Of a DNA stretch of 64,000 nt, positions 16,324-24,359 are shown one piece after another. Numbering within the stretch: the stretch's first letter is position 1; each line of letters begins with the position of its first letter. Below the pieces are notes generated by a model. The model ran no database searches, was not told the origin of the DNA, and saw nothing but the letters and a program-made list of their open reading frames with translations. The stretch is from assembly GCF_020171925.1 (NCBI RefSeq), contig NZ_JAIVAR010000003.1, forward strand, positions 496,001 to 560,000, written 5' to 3'. This stretch comes from Rossellomorea aquimaris. GTDB lineage: Bacteria > Bacillota > Bacilli > Bacillales > Bacillaceae_B. A program made the position numbers and the translations under genes.

Positions 16324-17667
16324 ATGAGTCAGCGTGAACAATGGTCATCTAAACTTGGTTTCATCCTTGCGGCAGCAGGTTCTGCAATCGGACTCGGGGC
16401 AATTTGGAAGTTCCCCTACACCGCAGGTCAAAATGGAGGCGGAGCCTTTTTCCTGATCTTTATCCTATTTACCTTACTACTCGGCCTTCCATTATTGCTT
16501 GCAGAGTTTTCAATCGGCCGGACTGCGCAAAGTAACGCCGTCGATTCATACAGAAGAATCGCACCAAACTCCAAATGGCACTGGGTCGGGATCCTCGGGA
16601 TGGTCACTTCATTCATCCTCTTATCCTTCTACAGTGTCGTCGGCGGATGGATTGTGGCGTATTTGTATAAAGCGGTCACCGGGGGAATGAATGGCCTCAC
16701 CTCCGAACAATACGGGGAGCTCTTCGGGGCAACGATTTCAAATCCTGGATTGAGTATCTTCGTTCAATTCATCTTTATCCTGATGACGATCCTAGTCGTT
16801 GCGAGAGGGGTACAGAACGGGATCGAACGGGCAAGCAAGATCATGATGCCTGCATTATTCTTATTGTTCATCATCCTTGTGATCCGTGCTGTCACCCTTG
16901 ATGGTGCAATGGAAGGGATCTCCTTCCTGCTTCAACCGGACTTTTCCAAAGTGACCTCCCAAACGATACTGGAGGCAATGGGGCAATCATTCTTCACCTT
17001 GAGTGTCGGGGTTTCCGTCATGGTCACGTACAGTTCTTACTTGCCTAAGAACCAAAGCCTGCCACGTTCGGCAATTTCGATCGTAGCGATGAACATCTTC
17101 ATCGTTCTCTTGGCCGGATTGGCCGTCTTCCCGGCGGTATTCTCTTTCGGACTCGAGCCGGGTGCAGGTCCTGTCCTGCTATTCAATGTCCTACCGACGG
17201 TATTCGACCAGCTGCCGTTCGGGATGCTGTTCTTCATCGCATTCCTTGTGCTGTTCCTGTTTGCAGCCCTGACATCCGCCTTTTCAATGCTAGAGATCAT
17301 CGTATCCGTCATTGCAAAAGGGGACCAGGCCCGACGCAAGAAATGGTCGTGGATCATCGGACTTGCCATTTTCGTATGCGGGATCCCTTCCGCCTTATCT
17401 TATGGGGTCTTATCCGACTTCTTACTATTCGGCAAGACGGTATTCGACTTGGCAGACTACGCAGTGAGCAATGTCCTGCTGCCGATCGGTTCCCTGCTCA
17501 TCGCCCTTTTCATTCCAATAAAAATGAAAAAGTCGGCGCTTTACGAAGAATTGAAGCGTGGAAGCCGACTGAAGAAGGGACTTTTCGAGCTATGGTACTT
17601 CTTGATCAAGTTTGTGGCCCCCCTCCTCATCATCGCCGTTATGCTTGATGTACTGGGAGTGATCTAA
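16324..17667 (+). CDS. Sodium:neurotransmitter symporter family amino-acid transporter
   Basis: This 447-residue NSS (SLC6-like) protein has the TM1 motif [31 protein letters not shown] and LLAEFSIGR, and about 11-12 membrane segments. Bacterial relatives (MhsT, TnaT, Tyt1) import hydrophobic or aromatic amino acids with sodium. The T-box with a likely Phe specifier directly upstream suggests phenylalanine or another aromatic amino acid as cargo, which is inference. I start at ATG 16324 after AAAGGAGATTG; the longer frame begins inside the terminator of the T-box. Confidence 0.9.
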   Translation: MSQREQWSSKLGFILAAAGSAIGLGAIWKFPYTAGQNGGGAFFLIFILFTLLLGLPLLLAEFSIGRTAQSNAVDSYRRIAPNSKWHWVGILGMVTSFILLSFYSVVGGWIVAYLYKAVTGGMNGLTSEQYGELFGATISNPGLSIFVQFIFILMTILVVARGVQNGIERASKIMMPALFLLFIILVIRAVTLDGAMEGISFLLQPDFSKVTSQTILEAMGQSFFTLSVGVSVMVTYSSYLPKNQSLPRSAISIVAMNIFIVLLAGLAVFPAVFSFGLEPGAGPVLLFNVLPTVFDQLPFGMLFFIAFLVLFLFAALTSAFSMLEIIVSVIAKGDQARRKKWSWIIGLAIFVCGIPSALSYGVLSDFLLFGKTVFDLADYAVSNVLLPIGSLLIALFIPIKMKKSALYEELKRGSRLKKGLFELWYFLIKFVAPLLIIAVMLDVLGVI

Positions 17668-17677
17668 TCACACGAAG

Positions 17678-17717
17678 AAGCGGACCTCTATGAAGGAGGT
17701 CCGCTTTTCTTTTTTAG
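17678..17717 (+). terminator. Terminator of the symporter gene
   Basis: AAGCGGACCTC pairs with GAGGTCCGCTT, followed by a T-rich tail (TTCTTTTTT). Confidence 0.85.
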
Positions 17718-17754
17718 TAGGCACTTTATTAAAAAAAAGGATTATTCCCGAACG

Positions 17755-18279
17755 CTACATCCCATACTTCATGATCACGCCGCAAGCAAGCCGCTTCCCC
17801 GCGTCCCCGGAAGGCTGCGATTGAAAGTCATCCGGAGCTTGGTGAATGATGACCCCTTTCCCGATGACATCCTCCACTTTGAACCGATTCGTGAAGAAGG
17901 ACATTTTGCTATAGCCGTCATTGGAAAACAAAACAGGGAAATCACCCGCATGATTGCCATGGAGCTGCTGATCAGGGTTCCAGTGTCCACCTGCTGACTT
18001 GAACGGATCACCCTTATCACCGATTTCACACACGCCCTTTTCATGCAAATGAAATCCATGGGGGCCAACGGGCTTTTTATTTTCGCTTCCCGGTTCATAA
18101 TTCGGAAGCCCATGCACCTCCACAAAAACCTCCACCCCATTCGGAACATCACGAAAAAACACATATCCATTTATTGCAGGTGCAAGCGGACCTCCCTGAA
18201 TCATCGCATACGCCATCACAGGCATATTTCGATAGGGAACATATGAATAAGCTGGATAGCCGTATTGGTAATAATTCAA
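17755..18279 (-). CDS. Cu/Zn superoxide dismutase family protein, no signal peptide
   Basis: The metal ligands and structural motifs of Cu/Zn SOD are present: HGFHLHEKG, GGHWNP, HGNHAGDFP, HQAPDD and GDAGKRLACGVI. The best start is TTG 18279, five bases after AAAGGGGGAGG, giving 174 residues; a longer frame to 18315 has no ribosome site. The N terminus (MNYYQYGYPAYSYVPYR) is tyrosine-rich and has no signal peptide or lipobox, unlike the lipoprotein SodC/YojM of B. subtilis. It may act in the cytoplasm or be assembled into the spore coat; both are inferences. It dismutates superoxide if the copper site is filled. Confidence 0.87.
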   Translation of the reverse strand: MNYYQYGYPAYSYVPYRNMPVMAYAMIQGGPLAPAINGYVFFRDVPNGVEVFVEVHGLPNYEPGSENKKPVGPHGFHLHEKGVCEIGDKGDPFKSAGGHWNPDQQLHGNHAGDFPVLFSNDGYSKMSFFTNRFKVEDVIGKGVIIHQAPDDFQSQPSGDAGKRLACGVIMKYGM

Positions 18280-18392
18280 CAATGCCTCCCCCTTTGATTT
18301 AAGCTTCATTTCCACTTTATGAAAAAAAGGAGAGGTTCATTACTGGTTCTTCCATAGTATTCGTCTGCAATATGAAGGATCCTCGGTGGGGG

Positions 18393-18655
18393 CGTGCCAG
18401 GCACAAATCCAGCTTTTTGTGCCTGGCACAATCCTGCCTTTCTGTGCCTGGCTCAATCTCGCCTCCCTGTGCCTGGCTCAATCCCGCCTCCCTGTGCCTG
18501 GCTCAATCCCGCCTCCCTGTGCCTGGCTCAATCCCGCCCTTTTGTGCCTGGCTCAATCCCGCCTGTTTGTGCCTGGCTCAATCCCGCCTCCCTGTGCCTG
18601 GCTCAAATCCGCCCTTTTGTGCCTGGCTCAATCCCGCCTTTCTGTGCCTGGCACC
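18393..18655 (+). repeat. Tandem array, ten copies at an exact 25-bp period (TGTGCCTGGCTCAATCCCGC)
   Basis: TGTGCCTGG starts at 18418 and then every 25 bases to 18643, ten times. Interior units read TGGCTCAAT and the terminal ones TGGCAC. The left end is an inverted copy, GTGCCAGGCAC. Because 25 is not a multiple of three, all three plus frames stay open and give Cys/Pro-rich shadow proteins, which I reject. It occupies the gap between the SOD and ispA genes; 18656-18829 holds nothing else I can identify. Confidence 0.92.
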
Positions 18656-18829
18656 CACTCCACCCCCAGAGCTCTCCACCAAACCAAAAGGTATGCCCCC
18701 CCAACACCACACACTGGTTTTATTTTCCTATTACGATTTACACTGGAAATCTCGTCCGAAAAATGTTATATTTTCTGAAACTTCAGATTTTTAACATCGT
18801 TGCTAAAACCATTTTCAGGAGGGATTGCT

Positions 18830-19792
18830 ATGCAAGGTGAAATCAGGTTGATTCCATATTTCATGAATGAAATGCTGGCTGATGTAAATGAAATTCCTGC
18901 AGGCATTGATTTGATCCAAGCTCCAAGTCTTTGGAAAAATGGTTATAAAGGAAATGGGATAACGGTTGCGGTTCTTGATACAGGCTGTGATGTGAATCAT
19001 CCGGACTTGAAAGGTAGGATCAAAGGCTGTCGAAATTTCACGGATGATGATAACGGTGACGCGGATACTGTGACAGACTACAGCGGACACGGTACGCACG
19101 TTTCCGGAACGATTGCCGCCAATGAGGATGGTCAGGGGGTTGCAGGGGTTGCGCCGCTTGCTGAATTACTCATCGTCAAGGTACTGGCAGGTCAAAGGGG
19201 AAGTGGACAATATGACTGGATTGTCAACGGAATCCAATATGCAATCGATCAGGGTGTGGACATCATTTCGATGTCACTTGGCGGGCCTTCTGATTACAAG
19301 CCGCTTCATGATGTGATAAAAAGGGCGGTCGATGCGAATATTTCGGTTGTTTGCGCAGCGGGGAATGAAGGGGATTCCAACAGTTCCACGGACGAGTTTT
19401 CATACCCGGGTTCTTATAATGAAGTCATCGCGGTCGGCTCGATCGATCTTCAACGAAATTCTTCCTACTTCACCAACTCAAATAATGAAGTGGACCTGGT
19501 CGCACCGGGTGAGAAGATCCTGTCTACGATACCAGGGGATAAGTTTGCAAAATTGAGCGGTACATCGATGGCTGCACCGCACGTGTCGGGGGCACTTGCC
19601 CTCATTAAAGAGTACGAACAGGCGTCCTTCGCTCGGAACCTATCAGAGTCTGAGTTATATGCTCAACTCATCAAACGGACGGTCCCTTTGAATTTCCCAA
19701 AAACGCTAGAAGGAAACGGTCTCTTATTCTTGACGGCTCCGGACCTATTAAGGGAGCATATCAGGAATCAACCCCTTGCGTTCATAGGCTGA
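18830..19792 (+). CDS. ispA: Intracellular serine protease (subtilisin family)
   Basis: This 320-residue protease has the subtilisin triad in VAVLDTGCDVNHPDLKG (Asp), SGHGTHVSGTIAANE (His) and LSGTSMAAPHVSGALAL (Ser). It lacks a signal peptide and begins MQGEIRLIPYFMNEM; the LIPY motif is the short inhibitory N-terminal extension of intracellular subtilisins, removed on activation. In Bacillus, Isp degrades cytoplasmic proteins in stationary phase. The ATG at 18830 follows TTCAGGAGGG; the upstream in-frame start at 18800 has none. A terminator follows. Confidence 0.93.
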   Translation: MQGEIRLIPYFMNEMLADVNEIPAGIDLIQAPSLWKNGYKGNGITVAVLDTGCDVNHPDLKGRIKGCRNFTDDDNGDADTVTDYSGHGTHVSGTIAANEDGQGVAGVAPLAELLIVKVLAGQRGSGQYDWIVNGIQYAIDQGVDIISMSLGGPSDYKPLHDVIKRAVDANISVVCAAGNEGDSNSSTDEFSYPGSYNEVIAVGSIDLQRNSSYFTNSNNEVDLVAPGEKILSTIPGDKFAKLSGTSMAAPHVSGALALIKEYEQASFARNLSESELYAQLIKRTVPLNFPKTLEGNGLLFLTAPDLLREHIRNQPLAFIG

Positions 19793-19802
19793 CGTTTGGA
19801 AC

Positions 19803-19840
19803 CAAAAAAACAGGACTGCCATCTGGCGGTCCTGTTTCTT
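19803..19840. terminator. Terminator between ispA and ykuS
   Basis: AACAGGACTGCC pairs with GGCGGTCCTGTT across a 4-nt loop, with a T-rich tail on the plus strand and an A-rich left flank that could serve the convergent gene. Confidence 0.8.
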
Positions 19841-19876
19841 TGATCGTTCCTTAGTGATCAGTTTAACGTCATTATA

Positions 19877-20122
19877 CTATTGAAGTCTGCTTTCAACTTG
19901 TTGACATACTTCATCTGCACTTAAACCACTTGCTTCAATCACGGACCCTTGAGTCACGGTATTCTGGATGCCCATTACGTTGGAATCCAAACCAGTCACG
20001 ACACAGCAGTCACAACCTTGTGCGTCTGTTTCCTGTTTAAGCTCCACTACATCATGCCCTTTTGCACGCAATGCCTCAACCACGTTTGTTAAAGATTCTT
20101 CTACACCAATTCTTCTTGACAT
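19877..20122 (-). CDS. ykuS: UPF0180 family protein YkuS
   Basis: This 81-residue protein has the family pattern [36 protein letters not shown] and [17 protein letters not shown]. It is a small cytoplasmic protein conserved in Bacillus, and its function is not known. The start has AGGAGGTATAAACTC upstream. It converges on ispA. Confidence 0.85.
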   Translation of the reverse strand: MSRRIGVEESLTNVVEALRAKGHDVVELKQETDAQGCDCCVVTGLDSNVMGIQNTVTQGSVIEASGLSADEVCQQVESRLQ

Positions 20123-20241
20123 GAGTTTATACCTCCTGAATATAAATCGAGCCCACGCTACCCAGTACTTCGGGCATTCGTAGGAGTTTTTCCTTTTCTA
20201 CTGCTTAGGTTCTTCTTTCATCGAAGAAGATATTCATGATT

Positions 20242-20397
20242 TTATTTTTTGTTCACTTGCTTTCCACTTTTTTTCTGGCTTTGATTCGGGCTGTTCCCGA
20301 CTGTGGGATCAGAACCAAACTCCACGTCATTACGTGCTTTTTGCTTTGCAAGCTGTTCAGATGTTTGATCCATACTCTGTCTGCCTTCCTTGGACAT
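20242..20397 (-). CDS. Small hydrophilic protein, function unknown
   Basis: I read a 51-residue protein starting MSKEGRQSMDQTSEQLAKQK and rich in Gln, Lys, Ser and Asn, without hydrophobic segments. The start at 20397 has a very strong ribosome site (GAAGGGAGG, seven bases upstream), which is the main reason to believe it; a longer frame to 20472 is less likely. The composition and the FGSD segment recall small acid-soluble spore proteins, but the match is too weak to assign a family. Confidence 0.5.
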   Translation of the reverse strand: MSKEGRQSMDQTSEQLAKQKARNDVEFGSDPTVGNSPNQSQKKSGKQVNKK

Positions 20398-20541
20398 CCC
20401 TTTCCCTCCCTTCTCTCGCGCATCCATATCTAGGCGATCGGCCGAAGCCATTCGTCTTCTGTTGGGGCGCATTTCTGTTTATATGTTTAGAATCCCCTTT
20501 TCGAGGCAAAATATTGATGTTCAATTATTGTCATTCTGTAT

Positions 20542-20567
20542 GTTTACACTATGACTTTGATGGGTAA
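20542..20567 (+). promoter_or_regulatory. SigB-type promoter of the ferritin-like gene
   Basis: GTTTAC (20542-20547), 14 bases, then GGGTAA (20562-20567) matches the SigB consensus GTTTAA-N12-15-GGGTAT closely. It lies 40 bases ahead of the start codon. Confidence 0.7.
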
Positions 20568-20606
20568 ATAACCTATATAAACAACATAAAAAAGGGTGGT
20601 AACATA

Positions 20607-21041
20607 ATGGATGCAAAGAAAAAAGAATTAATTGATGGATTAAATGAAGACCTGGCAAACGAATATGCCGCGGTCATCCTCTACACAAATTACGCTGCCG
20701 TGGTCAGCGGTTTATATCGTCAAGTATTAAAGCCTTTCTTCGAAGAGGAAATTCCAGATGAGCAAGGACATGCTCTATACTTAGCGGAAAAAATCAAAAC
20801 ATTAGGCGGAGAGCCTACAACGACTCCCGCTCCTGTCAAGCAGACGGACGATGTAAAGACAATGCTAGAAGAAGGTCGCAAGGCAGAGGCTGATACAATC
20901 GAACGCTATAAGAAGCGTAAAGAGCAAGCCGAGGAACTCGGCCTGACTGAACTGGTTATCAAGCTGGAGGACATGATTGCGGACGAAACCCATCACTTAG
21001 AAGAGTTCGACCGCTTACTGAAAGACCCTTCATTCAGCTAA
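20607..21041 (+). CDS. Ferritin-like (Dps/bacterioferritin-type) protein
   Basis: This 144-residue four-helix protein has carboxylate and histidine residues at ferritin-like spacing: NEYAAVILYTNYAA, EEEIPDEQGHALYLAEKI and MIADETHHLEEFDRLL. It may bind or oxidise iron and limit oxidative damage. It starts after GGGTGGTAACATA and carries a SigB-type promoter, so it is probably part of the general stress response. A 19-bp perfect hairpin follows as terminator. Confidence 0.8.
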   Translation: MDAKKKELIDGLNEDLANEYAAVILYTNYAAVVSGLYRQVLKPFFEEEIPDEQGHALYLAEKIKTLGGEPTTTPAPVKQTDDVKTMLEEGRKAEADTIERYKKRKEQAEELGLTELVIKLEDMIADETHHLEEFDRLLKDPSFS

Positions 21042-21054
21042 TCGTTTACTTATA

Positions 21055-21105
21055 AAGGTACGTCCCTCATTGCTTTAACGCAATGAGGGACGTACCTTGT
21101 TTTTA
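21055..21105 (+). terminator. GGTACGTCCCTC hairpin, copy 1, acting as terminator
   Basis: A perfect 19-bp stem (AAGGTACGTCCCTCATTGC, 21055-21073, and its complement 21080-21098) has a TTTAAC loop and then TTGTTTTT. The same hairpin sequence recurs at 34420 and 35404. Confidence 0.85.
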
Positions 21106-21211
21106 TTTGAAGAATAATGCGACCGGCGATCTTATGTATCCACCAAGGAAATCGATCATATTCACGTCCGGATTCAATCACCAATAAGTGCTCCACCCCT
21201 ATCATCGGCCT

Positions 21212-23488
21212 TTACCTAATCACCTCAAACGGGGTCCATTCCTCCGGAAGCAGTGAACGATAGGGTGTTTTTAAGTACCGGTCATCAATCAATCGCAGTA
21301 CGCCTCTGTCCTTTTCTGAACGGATCAGTCTTCCCCCTGACTGGAATACTTTGTTCAAGCCAGGGTATACATAGGCGTAGTCAAACCCATTCTTCCCTTG
21401 CCCTTGGTAGAATTCTTTCATCATTTCCTGCTCCAAACCGGGCTGTGGCAGCCCTACACCGACGATTATGACGCCATTTAAGCGATCTCCTTTCAGGTCG
21501 ATCCCTTCAGAGAATATTCCGCCAAGGACGGCAAGTCCGATGACTCGCTGTTTTTTTTCAGCTTGAAAGCTTTCAAGGAATTCCTCTCTTTCCCTTTCCT
21601 TCATATCCGTTTCCTGAACTACAAACTCAGCGTCAAGCGAGTGCCCCAACAGTTCTTCATGAACTTCTCGTAGGTATGCATACGAGGAGAAGAAAACGAG
21701 GAAATGTCCCCGGTTGTTTTTGAAGGCATCGACAATCGACTGGACGATCCTTGCCAGTGTCCGTTCCCTGTCCCTGTACCTTGTGGAGATCGGATCGATT
21801 TCCACTTTCCATTGTTCTTTTTCAAAAGGGGATGGAATGAGGAAGCGGTAGTCATCCTCATTTCCTCCAAGCTGTTGAAAATAATAGGAAAAAGGGTGGA
21901 GCGTCGCCGAGAAGAAGATGGAGGAGTGATACGGTTCGGACCCTCTTGCGATCATCCTGGATGGGTCGATGCAGAAAAGTTTCACCGTCAAATCCTTTCC
22001 GGAAGCATCTAATACAAAACGATGTTCGCCTGAGTAGAGCCTAGAGATGCGGACGTAGTGCAGGGCATCAAAATAGAGCTGCATGAATGATTGCGACCAC
22101 TCCCTTCCTTGCTCACCGAGGCATTTCTCTGCGGTTTCCACGAATGACTCGATGACAGTGGTAAGCTCTCCATCGGCTTCTACATTCCAATCGCCTTCCT
22201 TTTTCATTCCTTCTTTCATCAGAATGAAGTGTTTATGGACAGCAGAAATGCTTTTCTGTAAATCCCCTCGTTCCCGATGGAGATCCTTCACTTCGAGGAA
22301 CGATGACTGACTTAAGGAAGCGGAGAACATCTCTCGTCCCCTGTTCACGAGATTATGTGCTTCATCAACCAGGAGCACCGTCCGTTTCTTGCTTTCATCA
22401 CTCAATCTTTTTAACGAGACTTTCGGGTCGAATACGTAGTTATAATCACAGATCACGCCATCGACAAGATAAGAAAGGTCGATTGAAAATTCGAATGGAC
22501 ATACTTTATGTTTCAGCGCATAGCGTTCAATCACCTGGCGGGTCATGACTGATTCAAACTTGAGGATATCCATGAGGGCGTCATTGATTCGATCGTAATA
22601 GCCGTCTGCAAATTCACAGTACTCTTTTTGGCATCTTGTTTCTTCTTTGAAGCAGATCTTATCTTTTGCCGTGATGGTGACCGAGGTGTGGGATAATCCT
22701 TGTTTCTCAAGTTGGGAAAGGGCTTCCTCGGCTACTGTCCGTGTGATGGTTTTCGCTGTCAGATAGAACCACTTTCCGGCTTTTCCTCCGTCCATGCTTT
22801 TGATGGCAGGAAACAGGGTCGAAATGGTTTTTCCTGTTCCGGTCGGGGCATTGGCAAAGAGTGTCTTCCCTTCAGAGATTGTTTTATAGACCGCCCCCGC
22901 GAGCTGTTTCTGTCCCTTTCTGAATGAGGGGAAAGGAAATGAAACAGTTGGGATACTGTCTTTAAATGCTTTTTGGTTATGTGAAATGATTTTTGCAAAT
23001 GGTGTAAACGCGATGAGGGTCGTTCTGACGATGTCTTCGAGATCATCGATACTAGCCGTTCGTTCAACTATCTTCACTTGCTCGGTGTCTATTTGGATGT
23101 AGGTGAGCTGGATATCAATGGAATCCAGTCTTTTTTGTTTTGCCAGTAAATAGGCATAGCACTCCGCCTGTGCCCAATGAACACGGGAGCCGTCCTCAAT
23201 CTCATCCAGGTTTCTGGCAGTGGATTTTATTTCATCGATCTTTACTTTTCCGTCATGATATAGAATGCCATCACAACGGCCTTCAAGTACATAATGGATC
23301 TCTTCTGAGATGATGTCCCCTTTCAGGAACACCTCTTTTTCATCACCGTCTTTATATCCTTTTTGTATGAGCTGATGAAGCCTCGTTCCAATCGTCATGG
23401 AAGAACGTGCTTGAAACCTCAGGTCGATGCTCCCTTCCCTGTGCACGAATTCAACCAGTTCCCTTACGGAGACCTTCACTTTTTCCAT
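21212..23488 (-). CDS. RecB/Cas4-like nuclease fused to a Rad3/XPD-type (DinG-like) DNA helicase
   Basis: This 758-residue protein opens with a PD-(D/E)XK nuclease domain: His38, Asp73 in GRCDGIL, Glu86-x-Lys88 in DEIKST and the RecB-family QAECY at 107-111. A superfamily 2 helicase follows with APTGTGKT (214-221), four cysteines placed like an iron-sulphur domain (KICFKE, TRCQKEYCEF, VCPFEF), a DEAH box and the C-terminal QSGGRLIRSEKDRG motif VI. It probably unwinds and trims damaged DNA. The usual Gram-positive DinG has a DEDD exonuclease instead. It is monocistronic, starting behind GAAGGGTG. Confidence 0.85.
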   Translation of the reverse strand: MEKVKVSVRELVEFVHREGSIDLRFQARSSMTIGTRLHQLIQKGYKDGDEKEVFLKGDIISEEIHYVLEGRCDGILYHDGKVKIDEIKSTARNLDEIEDGSRVHWAQAECYAYLLAKQKRLDSIDIQLTYIQIDTEQVKIVERTASIDDLEDIVRTTLIAFTPFAKIISHNQKAFKDSIPTVSFPFPSFRKGQKQLAGAVYKTISEGKTLFANAPTGTGKTISTLFPAIKSMDGGKAGKWFYLTAKTITRTVAEEALSQLEKQGLSHTSVTITAKDKICFKEETRCQKEYCEFADGYYDRINDALMDILKFESVMTRQVIERYALKHKVCPFEFSIDLSYLVDGVICDYNYVFDPKVSLKRLSDESKKRTVLLVDEAHNLVNRGREMFSASLSQSSFLEVKDLHRERGDLQKSISAVHKHFILMKEGMKKEGDWNVEADGELTTVIESFVETAEKCLGEQGREWSQSFMQLYFDALHYVRISRLYSGEHRFVLDASGKDLTVKLFCIDPSRMIARGSEPYHSSIFFSATLHPFSYYFQQLGGNEDDYRFLIPSPFEKEQWKVEIDPISTRYRDRERTLARIVQSIVDAFKNNRGHFLVFFSSYAYLREVHEELLGHSLDAEFVVQETDMKEREREEFLESFQAEKKQRVIGLAVLGGIFSEGIDLKGDRLNGVIIVGVGLPQPGLEQEMMKEFYQGQGKNGFDYAYVYPGLNKVFQSGGRLIRSEKDRGVLRLIDDRYLKTPYRSLLPEEWTPFEVIR

Positions 23489-23622
23489 ACCCTTTCACCC
23501 TTCTTTCTTTTAGAGACCTTTGAAAACTAATCATTGAAATCGGAAAAACACTTCTAACCGACCGGGACAACTCATAATCTGGATAGAAGACCAATTTCTC
23601 AAGTTGAACGGAGGACCATAGA

Positions 23623-24225
23623 ATGAAAGTAAGATTCGCCTTTTACTGCATCGGACTGGTATGCCTATCTCTAGGAGTCTCATTGATCATCAAAGGGGAC
23701 CTGGGAGCCGCTCCCTGGGATGCACTGGCCGTAGGGGAATCTTATTTATTTCATCTCAGTATCGGGACATGCATCTTTTTCAACGGGTGCATCCTCATCG
23801 TCATCAACGCCCTATTATTAAGGGAGCGGATTCAATGGCTCGCGGCTATCTCAATCTTCATCATTGGCATGCTGGTGGATTTCTGGATCAAAAGCGGCCT
23901 ATTTTGGGCCGAGCCTTATGGATTTCTGCAACAGCTGGCCTTTGTGCTTATCGGAATACTCATTCTTGGCATTGGCATCGCCATCTATCTCCCTGCCAAA
24001 CTCCCATCAAGTCCGATGGATACATTCATGATCGCCATTCATCACCGCTTCGGCCTCAATCTGCGGAATGCCCGCCTCCTGAATGAGGCAATTGCGATCA
24101 CCCTTGCCATGGTCGCCCATGGAGCAGTTGGAATCGGGACTGTCATCGTCGCATGCACGCTCGGTTTCGTCATTCATTTCTTCTATCCTATCACGGAACA
24201 TATGTACGGTAAATGGGGGATGTAA
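23623..24225 (+). CDS. YczE/YitT-type integral membrane protein
   Basis: This 200-residue protein has five predicted membrane segments and the family-typical LGVSLIIKGDLGAAPWDAL start, followed by SPMDTFMIAIHHRFGLNLRNAR. YczE-type proteins of Bacillus are membrane proteins of unclear activity; one has been linked to lipopeptide production. It starts after AACGGAGGACC and stands between convergently arranged units. 24226-24326 shows nothing. Confidence 0.75.
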   Translation: MKVRFAFYCIGLVCLSLGVSLIIKGDLGAAPWDALAVGESYLFHLSIGTCIFFNGCILIVINALLLRERIQWLAAISIFIIGMLVDFWIKSGLFWAEPYGFLQQLAFVLIGILILGIGIAIYLPAKLPSSPMDTFMIAIHHRFGLNLRNARLLNEAIAITLAMVAHGAVGIGTVIVACTLGFVIHFFYPITEHMYGKWGM

Positions 24226-24326
24226 ATGCGGAATGGCTCCCCCCTACGAATGGCCGTCCCCGAACCACCGATTCCGTTCGGTTTTATTGATCACAGCTTC
24301 ATTCAAAACCATAACTTCCTAAAAAA

Positions 24327-24357
24327 ACACAAAAACACTTAGTTCCACTAAGTGTTT
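24327..24357 (-). terminator. Terminator of the KinB-like kinase gene
   Basis: AAACACTTAG pairs with CTAAGTGTTT around TTCCA, followed on the minus strand by TTTTTGTGTTTTTTT. Confidence 0.8.
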
Positions 24358-24359
24358 CA

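Noticed and set aside
18372-18840. Three overlapping plus-strand frames of 130-148 codons rich in Cys, Pro, Leu and Ala
   Set aside because: They are produced by the 25-bp tandem array, which keeps all frames open; none has a ribosome site or a family match.
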